DNA of 64,000 nucleotides, taken from positions 111,835 through 175,834 of the forward strand of contig JAHIWP010000036.1 of the NCBI GenBank assembly GCA_018816095.1. Direction: 5' to 3'. This document shows positions 56,966 to 64,000 of this stretch, in pieces (the first letter of the stretch is position 1; every line of letters starts with the position of its first letter). The translations under genes and the position numbers were made by a program. The notes under the pieces were generated by a model. It saw nothing but the letters and a program-made list of their open reading frames with translations. It was not told where the DNA came from and made no database searches. Origin of the DNA: Gammaproteobacteria bacterium (GTDB lineage Bacteria > Pseudomonadota > Gammaproteobacteria > Pseudomonadales > Pseudomonadaceae).

Positions 56966-58294
56966 TCAGCGCAGCATGCCGCTGCCGTAGCCCTTCAGGT
57001 TGGCTTTCTTCATCAGGGATTCGTACTGGTGCGAAACGAGGTGCGATTGTACTTGCGACATGAAGTCCATCACAACCACTACCACGATCAGCAACGAAGT
57101 CCCGCCAAGATAGAACGGTACGTTGGCAGCCACCACCAGAAACTGGGGCAACAAGCATACGGCCGTCATGTACAGAGCACCGAACATGGTCAAACGCGTC
57201 AACACGCCATCGATATAGCGCGCCGACTGCTCGCCTGGACGGATACCGGGAATAAAGGCACCGGACTTCTTCAGGTTCTCCGCTACGTCTTTCGGGTTGA
57301 ACATCAGCGCTGTATAGAAGAAGCAGAAAAATACGATCCCTGCACTAAACAGCAAAATGTTCAACGGCTGACCAGGAGCGATAGCCTGTGAAATATCCTG
57401 CAGCCAGCCCATACCCTCAGACTGACCAAACCAGGCACCCAGCGAAGCCGGGAATAACAGAAGGCTGCTGGCGAAAATAGCCGGGATAACCCCTGCCATA
57501 TTCACCTTCAACGGCAAGTGGCTTGTCTGCGCAGCAAAGACCTTGCGGCCCTGCTGACGCTTGGCGTAATGCACCGCAATGCGACGCTGACCACGCTCAA
57601 TGAACACCACGAAACCGATAATCGCTACTGCCAGCAAACCGATGGCGATCAAGGCAAAGATATTGATATCACCCTGACGAGCAGACTCGAAAGACTGCCC
57701 AATCGCCGACGGCAGACCGGCCACGATGCCTGCAAAGATCAGCATCGAAATACCGTTGCCAACACCACGCTCAGTGATTTGCTCGCCCAGCCACATCATA
57801 AACATCGCACCCGCCACAAACGTGGTGACTGCAACGAAGTGGAAGCCGAAATCGACCGTAAACGCTACGCCCTGACTGGCCAAGCCGACGGACATGCCGA
57901 CTGCTTGGACAATAGCCAGGACGAGGGTGCCGTAGCGGGTGTACTGGCTAATCTTACGACGGCCAGCTTCACCTTCCTTCTTCAACTGCTCCAACTGCGG
58001 GCTAACAGCTGTCATGAGCTGCATGATGATCGACGCCGAAATATACGGCATGATCCCCAGTGCAAATATGCTCATGCGCTCCAACGCGCCGCCGGAAAAC
58101 ATGTTGAACAAGCTAAGAATGGTCCCCTCATTCTGTCGAAACAGGTCCGCCAGCCGATCAGGATTAATACCGGGAACCGGGATGTGTGCACCTATCCGAT
58201 AGACGATAATCGCCATTAACAGAAAGCGCAGACGAGCCCAGAGCTCGGATAACCCGCCATTGCTGAGCGCTGAGAGAGCACCTTGCTTAGCCAT
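56966..58294 (-). CDS. secY: Preprotein translocase subunit SecY
   Basis: 442 residues with ten membrane helices (first at about 20-40). Conserved stretches include [42 protein letters not shown] and FKPG-like region [36 protein letters not shown]. Forms the SecYEG channel. Its ATG directly abuts the rplO stop. Confidence 0.98.
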   Translation of the reverse strand: MAKQGALSALSNGGLSELWARLRFLLMAIIVYRIGAHIPVPGINPDRLADLFRQNEGTILSLFNMFSGGALERMSIFALGIMPYISASIIMQLMTAVSPQLEQLKKEGEAGRRKISQYTRYGTLVLAIVQAVGMSVGLASQGVAFTVDFGFHFVAVTTFVAGAMFMMWLGEQITERGVGNGISMLIFAGIVAGLPSAIGQSFESARQGDINIFALIAIGLLAVAIIGFVVFIERGQRRIAVHYAKRQQGRKVFAAQTSHLPLKVNMAGVIPAIFASSLLLFPASLGAWFGQSEGMGWLQDISQAIAPGQPLNILLFSAGIVFFCFFYTALMFNPKDVAENLKKSGAFIPGIRPGEQSARYIDGVLTRLTMFGALYMTAVCLLPQFLVVAANVPFYLGGTSLLIVVVVVMDFMSQVQSHLVSHQYESLMKKANLKGYGSGMLR

Positions 58295-58729
58295 TTATTC
58301 CTCGAACTTACCGCCAGCTGCTTCGATAGCCGCGCGCGCACCTTTGGTGACGGCGATACCTTTAAGGGTGACTGCCTGAGTAACTTCACCGGACAGCATG
58401 ACTTTCACACGCTGTACGTTTTGGTTGATCAGGTTGGCATCCTTCAGCGACTGCAGAGTAACAATGCCGCCTTCGATTTTATTCAGCTCGGAAGTACGCA
58501 CTTGCGCACGGTCCATAGCTTTCAAAGAAACGAAACCGAACTTTGGCAGACGACGGTGCAGAGGCTGCTGACCGCCTTCGAAACCCGGAGCAATGGTGCC
58601 ACCGGAACGGGAGGTTTGACCTTTGTGGCCACGGCCACCAGTCTTACCCAAACCGCTACCGATACCACGGCCCGGACGGTGCTTCTCGCGACGGGAACCC
58701 GGCGCAGGACTCAGATCGTTCAGGTACAT
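58295..58729 (-). CDS. rplO: 50S ribosomal protein L15
   Basis: 144 residues, [44 protein letters not shown], the typical Gly/Arg-rich N-terminus that threads into 23S rRNA. Three bases separate it from rpmD. Confidence 0.97.
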   Translation of the reverse strand: MYLNDLSPAPGSRREKHRPGRGIGSGLGKTGGRGHKGQTSRSGGTIAPGFEGGQQPLHRRLPKFGFVSLKAMDRAQVRTSELNKIEGGIVTLQSLKDANLINQNVQRVKVMLSGEVTQAVTLKGIAVTKGARAAIEAAGGKFEE

Positions 58730-58732
58730 GTA

Positions 58733-58909
58733 TTAACCCTCGACTCGCAGCATGTAGTAAGCCTTGTTGATCATCCCGCGATTCTCGGGAGTATCCAAAA
58801 CTTCTACGGTGTGACCGATGCGACGCAGACCCAAACCTTTAACGCAAAGTTTATGGTTGGGGATACGGCCGGTCATGCTTTTGATCAGCGTAACTTTTAC
58901 GGTAGCCAT
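58733..58909 (-). CDS. rpmD: 50S ribosomal protein L30
   Basis: 58 residues, [20 protein letters not shown]...[35 protein letters not shown] short gene found by reading the gap between rplO and rpsE. ATG at 58909, TAA at 58733-58735. All L30 landmarks (SxxGR near the N-terminus; GLGLRRxGxTVxxxDTPxxRGMI) are present. Confidence 0.96.
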   Translation of the reverse strand: MATVKVTLIKSMTGRIPNHKLCVKGLGLRRIGHTVEVLDTPENRGMINKAYYMLRVEG

Positions 58910-58911
58910 GA

Positions 58912-59412
58912 TTAGAGAATCTCCTCGACGCTCTTGCCACGCTTAGCCGCAATAGAACCTGGCGACTGCATTGCTTTCAAACCTTTGAAAGTGGCGTAAA
59001 CCACGTTTACTTGGTTAGTCGAGCCGTAGCACTTAGCCAAAACGTTCTGCACACCAGCCACTTCCAGAACAGCACGCATAGCGCCGCCGGCAATGATACC
59101 GGTACCTTCAGAAGCAGGCTGCATGTACACCTTAGAAGCGCCATGGTTAGACTTAATGGCGTACTGCAAGGTGGTACCGTTCAGGTCTACCTGGATCATG
59201 TTGCGACGAGCAGCTTCCATCGCCTTCTGGATGGCAGCTGGCACTTCACGGGACTTGCCACGGCCAAAACCGACGCGACCCTTACCATCACCCACCACGG
59301 TCAACGCGGTGAAAGTGAAGATACGGCCACCTTTAACGGTTTTAGCAACGCGGTTTACCTGTACCAGCTTCTCGATATAGCCTTCGTCGCGCTTTTGGTC
59401 GTTATTTGCCAT
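58912..59412 (-). CDS. rpsE: 30S ribosomal protein S5
   Basis: 166 residues; double-stranded-RNA-like N-terminal domain ([53 protein letters not shown]) and the C-terminal domain ([29 protein letters not shown]). Helps translational accuracy. Two bases before rpmD. Confidence 0.97.
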   Translation of the reverse strand: MANNDQKRDEGYIEKLVQVNRVAKTVKGGRIFTFTALTVVGDGKGRVGFGRGKSREVPAAIQKAMEAARRNMIQVDLNGTTLQYAIKSNHGASKVYMQPASEGTGIIAGGAMRAVLEVAGVQNVLAKCYGSTNQVNVVYATFKGLKAMQSPGSIAAKRGKSVEEIL

Positions 59413-59415
59413 AAC

Positions 59416-59766
59416 TTAGAACTCCAGCCCGCCTTCACGAGCAGCATCAGCCAGCGCCTGGACGCGGCCGTGGTACTTGAAGCCAGAACGGTCGAATGCA
59501 ACCTGAGTTACACCAGCGGCTTTCGCACGCTCGGCAACCAGCTCGCCAACTTTCTTGGCCGCGTCAACGTTGCCAGTGGCGCCGTCACGCAGTGCTTTGT
59601 CCAAGGTAGAGGCACTGGCCAGAACCTTGCTGCCGTCGGCCGAAATGACCTGGGCATAGATGTGCTGCGAAGAGCGATACACGCAGAGACGCACGGCTTC
59701 TAGCTCGTGCATTTTCAGGCGTGCTTTGCGAGCGCGACGCAGTCGAGTAACTTTTTTGTCGGTCAT
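59416..59766 (-). CDS. rplR: 50S ribosomal protein L18
   Basis: 116 residues, [41 protein letters not shown]...[22 protein letters not shown]. Binds 5S rRNA with L5 and L25. Three bases from rpsE. Confidence 0.97.
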   Translation of the reverse strand: MTDKKVTRLRRARKARLKMHELEAVRLCVYRSSQHIYAQVISADGSKVLASASTLDKALRDGATGNVDAAKKVGELVAERAKAAGVTQVAFDRSGFKYHGRVQALADAAREGGLEF

Positions 59767-59776
59767 TTGCTATGCC

Positions 59777-60310
59777 CTACTTCTTCTTGGCTTCTTTACG
59801 GCGGACGACTTCGTCAGCGTAACGAACACCTTTGCCCTTATAAGGTTCAGGACGACGGAAGTCACGAATCTCCGCAGCGACCTGACCAACCACTTGCTTG
59901 TCCGTACCCTTGATCAGGATCTCGGTCTGGTTGGGAGTCTCAGCCACGATGCCTTCCGGCAATTCGTACTCAATCGGATGGGAGTAGCCCAGAGAGAGGC
60001 TCAACACCTGACCTTTGGCTTGCGCCTTGTAACCAACGCCGACCAATTGAAGCTTACGCTCAAAGCCAGCGTGGACGCCGATCACCATATTGTTGACCAG
60101 AGCACGAGTAGTGCCGGCCATGGCGCGAGTCTGCTGATCACCATTGCGAGCAGCGAAACGCAGCTCACCGGCCTCATGCAGGACTTCAACGGACGAGTGA
60201 ACATTCAGTTCGAGAGTGCCCTTGGCACCCTTTACCGAAAGCTGTTGGCCGGCGAGTTTGACCTCAACACCAGCTGGCAGCGTAACGGGGTTCTTAGCAA
60301 CGCGAGACAT
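59777..60310 (-). CDS. rplF: 50S ribosomal protein L6
   Basis: 177 residues, [31 protein letters not shown], with the C-terminal [33 protein letters not shown] near the sarcin-ricin loop. The start at 60310 is fixed by the family N-terminus. Confidence 0.97.
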   Translation of the reverse strand: MSRVAKNPVTLPAGVEVKLAGQQLSVKGAKGTLELNVHSSVEVLHEAGELRFAARNGDQQTRAMAGTTRALVNNMVIGVHAGFERKLQLVGVGYKAQAKGQVLSLSLGYSHPIEYELPEGIVAETPNQTEILIKGTDKQVVGQVAAEIRDFRRPEPYKGKGVRYADEVVRRKEAKKK

Positions 60311-60323
60311 GCTTATTCCCCCC

Positions 60324-60716
60324 TTAGAACACTGTGCAAAGCACTTCGCCGCCGACACCGGCAGCGCGCGCAGCGCGGTCCGTCATCACACCTTTATTGG
60401 TGGAGACGATGGAAACCCCGAGACCGCCACGAACTTTCGGCAGATCATCAGAGGATTTATATTGGCGAAGGCCTGGGCGGCTTACGCGCTTAACTTCTTC
60501 GATAACCGGACGGCCTTCGAAGTACTTCAGCTCGATGGACAGCTGCGGCTTAACTTCACCGCTGATCTGATAACCCGCAATATAACCTTCGTCTTTCAAA
60601 ACTTTGGCTACAGCCACCTTCAACGTGGAAGACGGCATGCTTACGACGGACTTTTCAGCCATCTGGGCATTACGGATACGAGTTAGCATGTCCGCTAACG
60701 GGTCCTGCATACTCAT
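60324..60716 (-). CDS. rpsH: 30S ribosomal protein S8
   Basis: 130 residues, [30 protein letters not shown], ending [34 protein letters not shown]. Central-domain assembly protein and, in E. coli, the translational repressor of the spc operon. Here it is preceded by its own promoter and a terminator, 182 bases after rpsN. AGGAGCG lies upstream of the ATG. Confidence 0.97.
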   Translation of the reverse strand: MSMQDPLADMLTRIRNAQMAEKSVVSMPSSTLKVAVAKVLKDEGYIAGYQISGEVKPQLSIELKYFEGRPVIEEVKRVSRPGLRQYKSSDDLPKVRGGLGVSIVSTNKGVMTDRAARAAGVGGEVLCTVF

Positions 60717-60810
60717 GGGCTAGACGCTCCTGATACAAAAAGAATTAGCCTTGCGGCTACAGTCGCTGAGAATTCTTGAAAAAATCAAGCCAGGCTCAGG
60801 CGAGCCGAGC

Positions 60811-60839
60811 ATTCTAGAGACTGATCAAAAATGAATCAA
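60811..60839 (-). promoter_or_regulatory. Internal promoter upstream of rpsH
   Basis: On the minus strand TTGATT (60839-60834), 17-base spacer, TAGAAT (60816-60811). The -35 hexamer is part of the 3' arm of the preceding terminator. The leader to rpsH would be about 85-90 bases. Confidence 0.6.
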
Positions 60840-60860
60840 GCCCCAAAGGGGCTTGATTCA
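60832..60860 (-). terminator. Intrinsic terminator between rpsN and rpsH
   Basis: Perfect 13-bp arms tgaatcaagcccc (60832-60844) and ggggcttgattca (60848-60860), followed on the minus strand by TTTTT (60831-60827, the first T adjoining the stem). A second GC hairpin (agccggc...gccggct, about 60873-60891) stands right after the rpsN stop. Confidence 0.8.
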
Positions 60861-60898
60861 CAGATAAGACAAAGCCGGCACTAGGCCGGCTCTGCTTT

Positions 60899-61204
60899 TT
60901 ACCAGCTGGCTTTAACCAGACCTGGTACATCACCACGCATTGCAGCTTCACGCAGCTTGATACGCGACAGACCGAACTTGCGATAAACGCCGTGCGGACG
61001 ACCGGTAATGCGGCAGCGATTACGCAGGCGCGAAGCGCTCGCGTCACGCGGCTGCTTCTGCAGCGCCACCTGAGCTTCCCAACGCGCTTCTGGACTGGCG
61101 TTCAGATCGGCGATGGTAGCTTTCAGCTCAGCACGCTTCTTAGCGTACTTTGCTACCGTTTGCTGACGCTTCAGCTCACGGTTTTTCATGCTGGTTTTGG
61201 CCAT
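60899..61204 (-). CDS. rpsN: 30S ribosomal protein S14
   Basis: 101 residues, [29 protein letters not shown], ending in [34 protein letters not shown]. Long zinc-free form (no CxxC). The start at 61204 is chosen by the family N-terminus. Followed by two hairpins. Confidence 0.97.
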   Translation of the reverse strand: MAKTSMKNRELKRQQTVAKYAKKRAELKATIADLNASPEARWEAQVALQKQPRDASASRLRNRCRITGRPHGVYRKFGLSRIKLREAAMRGDVPGLVKASW

Positions 61205-61217
61205 GATCCAACTCCAA

Positions 61218-61757
61218 TCAGTTGCGGAACGGGAATTTGAAAGCACGCAACAAGGCGCGACCTTCATCATCCGAACGAGCGGTGGTGGTCAGGGTAATGT
61301 CCAAACCACGCAGAGCGTCGATCTTGTCGTAGTCAATTTCCGGGAAAATGATCTGCTCTTTAACGCCCATGCTGTAGTTGCCACGACCATCGAAGGACTT
61401 GGCATTCAGGCCGCGGAAGTCACGCACGCGCGGCAGGGAGATAGACAGCAGACGATCCAGGAACTCATACATCTTTTCGCGACGCAGAGTAACTTTGACG
61501 CCAATCGGCCAGCCCTCACGAACCTTGAAGCCTGCAATCGACTTACGGGCATAAGTCACAACGACTTTCTGACCGGTGATCTTTTCCAGGTCGGCTACAG
61601 CGTGCTCGATGATTTTCTTGTCACCGATTGCTTCGCCCAGGCCCATGTTAAGGGTGATCTTGGTGATGCGCGGAACTTCCATCACGTTCGCGAGCTTAAG
61701 TTCTTCCTTAAGCTTCGGCGCGATTTCTTTCCGGTAAATCTCTTTTAGTCGTGCCAT
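61218..61757 (-). CDS. rplE: 50S ribosomal protein L5
   Basis: 179 residues, [43 protein letters not shown], with [30 protein letters not shown] near the C-terminus. Contacts 5S rRNA and P-site tRNA. Confidence 0.97.
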   Translation of the reverse strand: MARLKEIYRKEIAPKLKEELKLANVMEVPRITKITLNMGLGEAIGDKKIIEHAVADLEKITGQKVVVTYARKSIAGFKVREGWPIGVKVTLRREKMYEFLDRLLSISLPRVRDFRGLNAKSFDGRGNYSMGVKEQIIFPEIDYDKIDALRGLDITLTTTARSDDEGRALLRAFKFPFRN

Positions 61758-61777
61758 GGTCTTCTACCTAGCAGTGT

Positions 61778-62092
61778 TCAAGCATCAACCGCTTTTTGGG
61801 TCGACTTGAAGACACGAATTTTCTTACCGTCTTCAACTTTGAAACCAACGCGGTCAGCCTTGCTGGTTTCGCCATTGAAAATGGCAACGTTAGAAGCGTG
61901 CAGAGGCGCTTCTTTCTCGATGATACCGCCCTGAACGCCCGACATCGGGTTCGGCTTGGTATGGCGCTTCACCAGGTTGATCCCACCAACGACCAAACGG
62001 TCGTCAGCGAGCACCTTCAGCACCTTGCCACGCTTACCTTTGTCTTTACCGGCGATCACGATGATCTCGTCGTCACGACGAATCTTTTGCAT
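61778..62092 (-). CDS. rplX: 50S ribosomal protein L24
   Basis: 104 residues, [28 protein letters not shown] (KOW motif), then [30 protein letters not shown]. Assembly-initiator protein of the 50S subunit. Confidence 0.97.
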   Translation of the reverse strand: MQKIRRDDEIIVIAGKDKGKRGKVLKVLADDRLVVGGINLVKRHTKPNPMSGVQGGIIEKEAPLHASNVAIFNGETSKADRVGFKVEDGKKIRVFKSTQKAVDA

Positions 62093-62103
62093 GTCGGATC
62101 TCC

Positions 62104-62472
62104 TTAGAGCACTTCAGGGGCGAGCGAGACGATCTTCATGAACTTCTCATTACGAAGCTCACGAGTCACTGGCCCAAAAATACGAGTGCCAATTGGCTCT
62201 TGCTTGTTGTTCAGCAGAACAGCAGCGTTGCCATCGAAGCGAATGATCGAGCCATCAGGGCGACGAACACCGTGACGAGTGCGGACTACTACAGCAGTCA
62301 TCACTTGGCCTTTCTTCACTTTACCGCGAGGAATTGCTTCCTTAACGGTCACCTTGATGATATCGCCGATGCCAGCGTAACGACGGTGGGAACCACCAAG
62401 CACCTTGATACACATAACGCGACGAGCACCGCTGTTGTCAGCGACGTCGAGCATGGATTGAGTCTGAATCAT
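62104..62472 (-). CDS. rplN: 50S ribosomal protein L14
   Basis: 122 residues, [39 protein letters not shown], ending [11 protein letters not shown]. First gene of the spc cluster in the E. coli sense; only 23 bases after rpsQ. Confidence 0.97.
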   Translation of the reverse strand: MIQTQSMLDVADNSGARRVMCIKVLGGSHRRYAGIGDIIKVTVKEAIPRGKVKKGQVMTAVVVRTRHGVRRPDGSIIRFDGNAAVLLNNKQEPIGTRIFGPVTRELRNEKFMKIVSLAPEVL

Positions 62473-62495
62473 ATAATTTCTCCGACCCTTAGCCC

Positions 62496-62762
62496 TTAGA
62501 CTTCCACTGCGCGTTCGAGGATCTCAACCAGCGCCCAAGACTTAGTCTTGGCTACGGGACGCGTTTCACGAATGGAAACTTTGTCGCCGATCTTGCTCTG
62601 ATTGGTTTCGTCGTGCGCGTGCAGCTTGGTCGAACGCTTGACATATTTGCCGTAGATCGGGTGCTTAACGCGACGCTCGATCAATACGGTGATGGTCTTG
62701 TCCATCTTGTCGCTGACGACACGGCCGGTCAGCGTACGGACTGTTTTTTCGGCTTCAGCCAT
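62496..62762 (-). CDS. rpsQ: 30S ribosomal protein S17
   Basis: 88 residues, [54 protein letters not shown]-fold. Start at 62762; two bases after rpmC. Last gene of the S10 cluster. Confidence 0.97.
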   Translation of the reverse strand: MAEAEKTVRTLTGRVVSDKMDKTITVLIERRVKHPIYGKYVKRSTKLHAHDETNQSKIGDKVSIRETRPVAKTKSWALVEILERAVEV

Positions 62763-62764
62763 GA

Positions 62765-62956
62765 TCACTTACCTGCCTGCTGGTTGAGCACAGTTTTCAC
62801 ACGAGCGATGTCGCGCTTAACTTGCGAGAGCAGGTGAGACTGCCCCAACTGGCCAGTTGCTTTCTGCATACGCAGATTGAACTGGTCGCGCAGCAGGCCG
62901 AGCAGTTGCTCGTTCAGCTGCTGTGCTGATTTTTCACGAAGTTCATTCGCCTTCAT
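62765..62956 (-). CDS. rpmC: 50S ribosomal protein L29
   Basis: 63 residues, [37 protein letters not shown], a helical hairpin near the tunnel exit. The ATG at 62956 overlaps the rplP stop (TGATG); an in-frame GTG one codon upstream is less likely. Confidence 0.97.
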
Positions 62957-63369
62957 CACATCACCGTCCGCTTAACAAAAGTGGTGGCGAGCGGCAGCTT
63001 TGCAGCAGCCAGGGCAAAAGCCTCACGCGCCAACTCTTCGGAAACGCCTTCGATCTCATACAGGACTTTGCCTGGCTGGATCTGAGCTACCCAATATTCA
63101 ACGCTACCCTTACCTTTACCCATCCGCACTTCGAGAGGCTTCTTGGTAACCGGCTTGTCCGGGAAAACGCGAATCCAGATTTTCCCGCCACGCTTAACGT
63201 GACGAGTCAGAGCACGACGAGCGGACTCAATCTGACGGGCGGTGAGACGACCGCGGGCAACAGACTTCAGCGCGAACTCGCCGAAGCTGACTTTGCTACC
63301 GCGCTGAGCCAGACCACGGTTGTGGCCGGTCATCTGCTTACGGAACTTCGTACGCTTTGGTTGCAACAT
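62956..63369 (-). CDS. rplP: 50S ribosomal protein L16
   Basis: 137 residues, [36 protein letters not shown], including the basic loop around [27 protein letters not shown]. Contacts A-site tRNA. One-base overlap with rpmC. Confidence 0.97.
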
Positions 63370-63381
63370 TTGGCGTACCCC

Positions 63382-64000
63382 TTACTTAGCAGCTTTTTTA
63401 CGAGGCGCAGGTGCTTGTGGTTTCAGTTCTTCTTTAAGGCCACCAATTACTTCGCCTTTGAAGATCCAAACCTTGACACCGATCACACCATAAGTGGTGT
63501 GCGCTTCGTACGTGGCATAGTCGATATCAGCACGCAGGGTGTGCAACGGCACACGACCTTCGCGATACCATTCGGTACGTGCAATTTCAGCACCGCCGAG
63601 ACGACCGCTCACTTGGATTTTGATGCCCTTGGCACCAATACGCATGGCGTTCTGTACAGCGCGCTTCATAGCGCGACGGAACATCACACGACGCTCCAGC
63701 TGCTGAGCTACGCTCTGCGCAACCAGCATACCGTCGAGTTCCGGCTTACGGATCTCTTCGATATTGATGTGCACAGGCACACCCATTTGCTTGGTCAGGT
63801 CCTGACGCAGCTTCTCAACATCTTCACCTTTCTTACCGATAACGATACCGGGACGAGCAGTGTGTATGGTGATACGTGCAGTCTGAGCCGGGCGAGCAAT
63901 GTCGATACGGCTTACGGACGCGCTTTTTAGTTTGTCTTGGAGATACTCACGCACCTTCAGATCAGCGAACAAATAGTCCGCATAAGTCCGACCGTCTGCG
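63382..64000 (-). CDS. rpsC: 30S ribosomal protein S3, 5' end outside window
   Basis: The frame runs through the right edge (206 codons seen); residues [66 protein letters not shown] include the KH-domain GKKG loop. A TTG at 63972 is an internal codon, not the start: the usual N-terminus (about 20 residues) lies beyond 64000. S3 binds mRNA at the entry tunnel. Confidence 0.96.
   Translation of the reverse strand, partial: ADGRTYADYLFADLKVREYLQDKLKSASVSRIDIARPAQTARITIHTARPGIVIGKKGEDVEKLRQDLTKQMGVPVHINIEEIRKPELDGMLVAQSVAQQLERRVMFRRAMKRAVQNAMRIGAKGIKIQVSGRLGGAEIARTEWYREGRVPLHTLRADIDYATYEAHTTYGVIGVKVWIFKGEVIGGLKEELKPQAPAPRKKAAK

Noticed and set aside
63382-63972. rpsC as a complete 196-residue gene starting at 63972
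   Set aside because: The codon there is an internal TTG; the frame continues upstream through conserved S3 residues to the window edge.

Overview
The window is a 64 kb chromosomal segment of a Pseudomonas-type gammaproteobacterium. I base this on the high-GC coding sequence, the gene order nrdR-ribD-ribE-ribBA-ribH-nusB-thiL-pgpA, the ssb-MFS-uvrA-bacterioferritin order next to the ribosomal-protein clusters, REP-like palindromes with a ctttagccgcga core, and individual proteins (ZrgA-like DUF2796, OmpW/OprG, PgpA, FtnA-like ferritin) that look pseudomonad. The species cannot be fixed from the sequence. There are no tRNA, rRNA, CRISPR, phage or transposase genes; both edges cut through genes (an MCP on the left, rpsC on the right).

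Layout. 1-9.8 kb: a truncated chemoreceptor, penicillin-binding protein 1C (pbpC), an opposite-strand small membrane protein and a periplasmic alpha-2-macroglobulin lipoprotein. 10-13 kb: a MATE exporter, a GAF-GGDEF diguanylate cyclase and a DUF2214 membrane protein. 13-22.3 kb: isoprenoid genes xseB-ispA and dxs, separated by a LysR regulator, an acyl-CoA ligase and a single-chain BC-BCCP-CT acyl-CoA carboxylase. 22.3-26.5 kb: a cobalamin riboswitch controlling a btuB-like receptor, facing a translationally coupled ribA - membrane protein - btuF-like operon. 26.7-34.4 kb: a long minus-strand operon from nrdR through riboflavin genes, nusB, thiL and pgpA to a solute-binding protein and a retropepsin-like protease. 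It contains an FMN riboswitch and a small leader ORF that overlaps the ribE start.

34.5-40.3 kb: a YbaY-like lipoprotein, a methyltransferase, a CnoX/YbbN-type thioredoxin, a small hypothetical protein, and a zinc-responsive operon (Zur-like box, His-rich ZrgA-like protein, ABC ATPase, permease, DUF3299). 40.5-45.5 kb: a compact six-gene TonB2/TtpC-type energy-transduction operon (DUF3450, TtpC, ExbB, ExbD, TonB, TPR) behind a Fur-like box. 45.6-48.2 kb: an OmpW porin behind an Anr/FNR box, then an epimerase/reductase pair. 48.2-53.8 kb: ssb, an MFS transporter, uvrA and a ferritin. 53.8-64 kb: ribosomal genes on the minus strand, from rpsC (partial) to rplQ. They are divided by terminator-plus-promoter junctions between rpsN and rpsH and between rpmJ and rpsM.

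Themes. Much of the accessory content concerns metal and cofactor supply: B12 receptor and binding protein, riboflavin synthesis, zinc uptake, a likely iron-controlled TonB system, and ferritin. Several regulatory devices can be read directly: two riboswitches, two Shine-Dalgarno-sequestering hairpins, an intercistronic terminator in the zinc operon, and Zur, Fur, Anr and LysR-type boxes. All family assignments come from reading the sequence without database searches, and start codons were chosen by ribosome binding sites and family N-termini.
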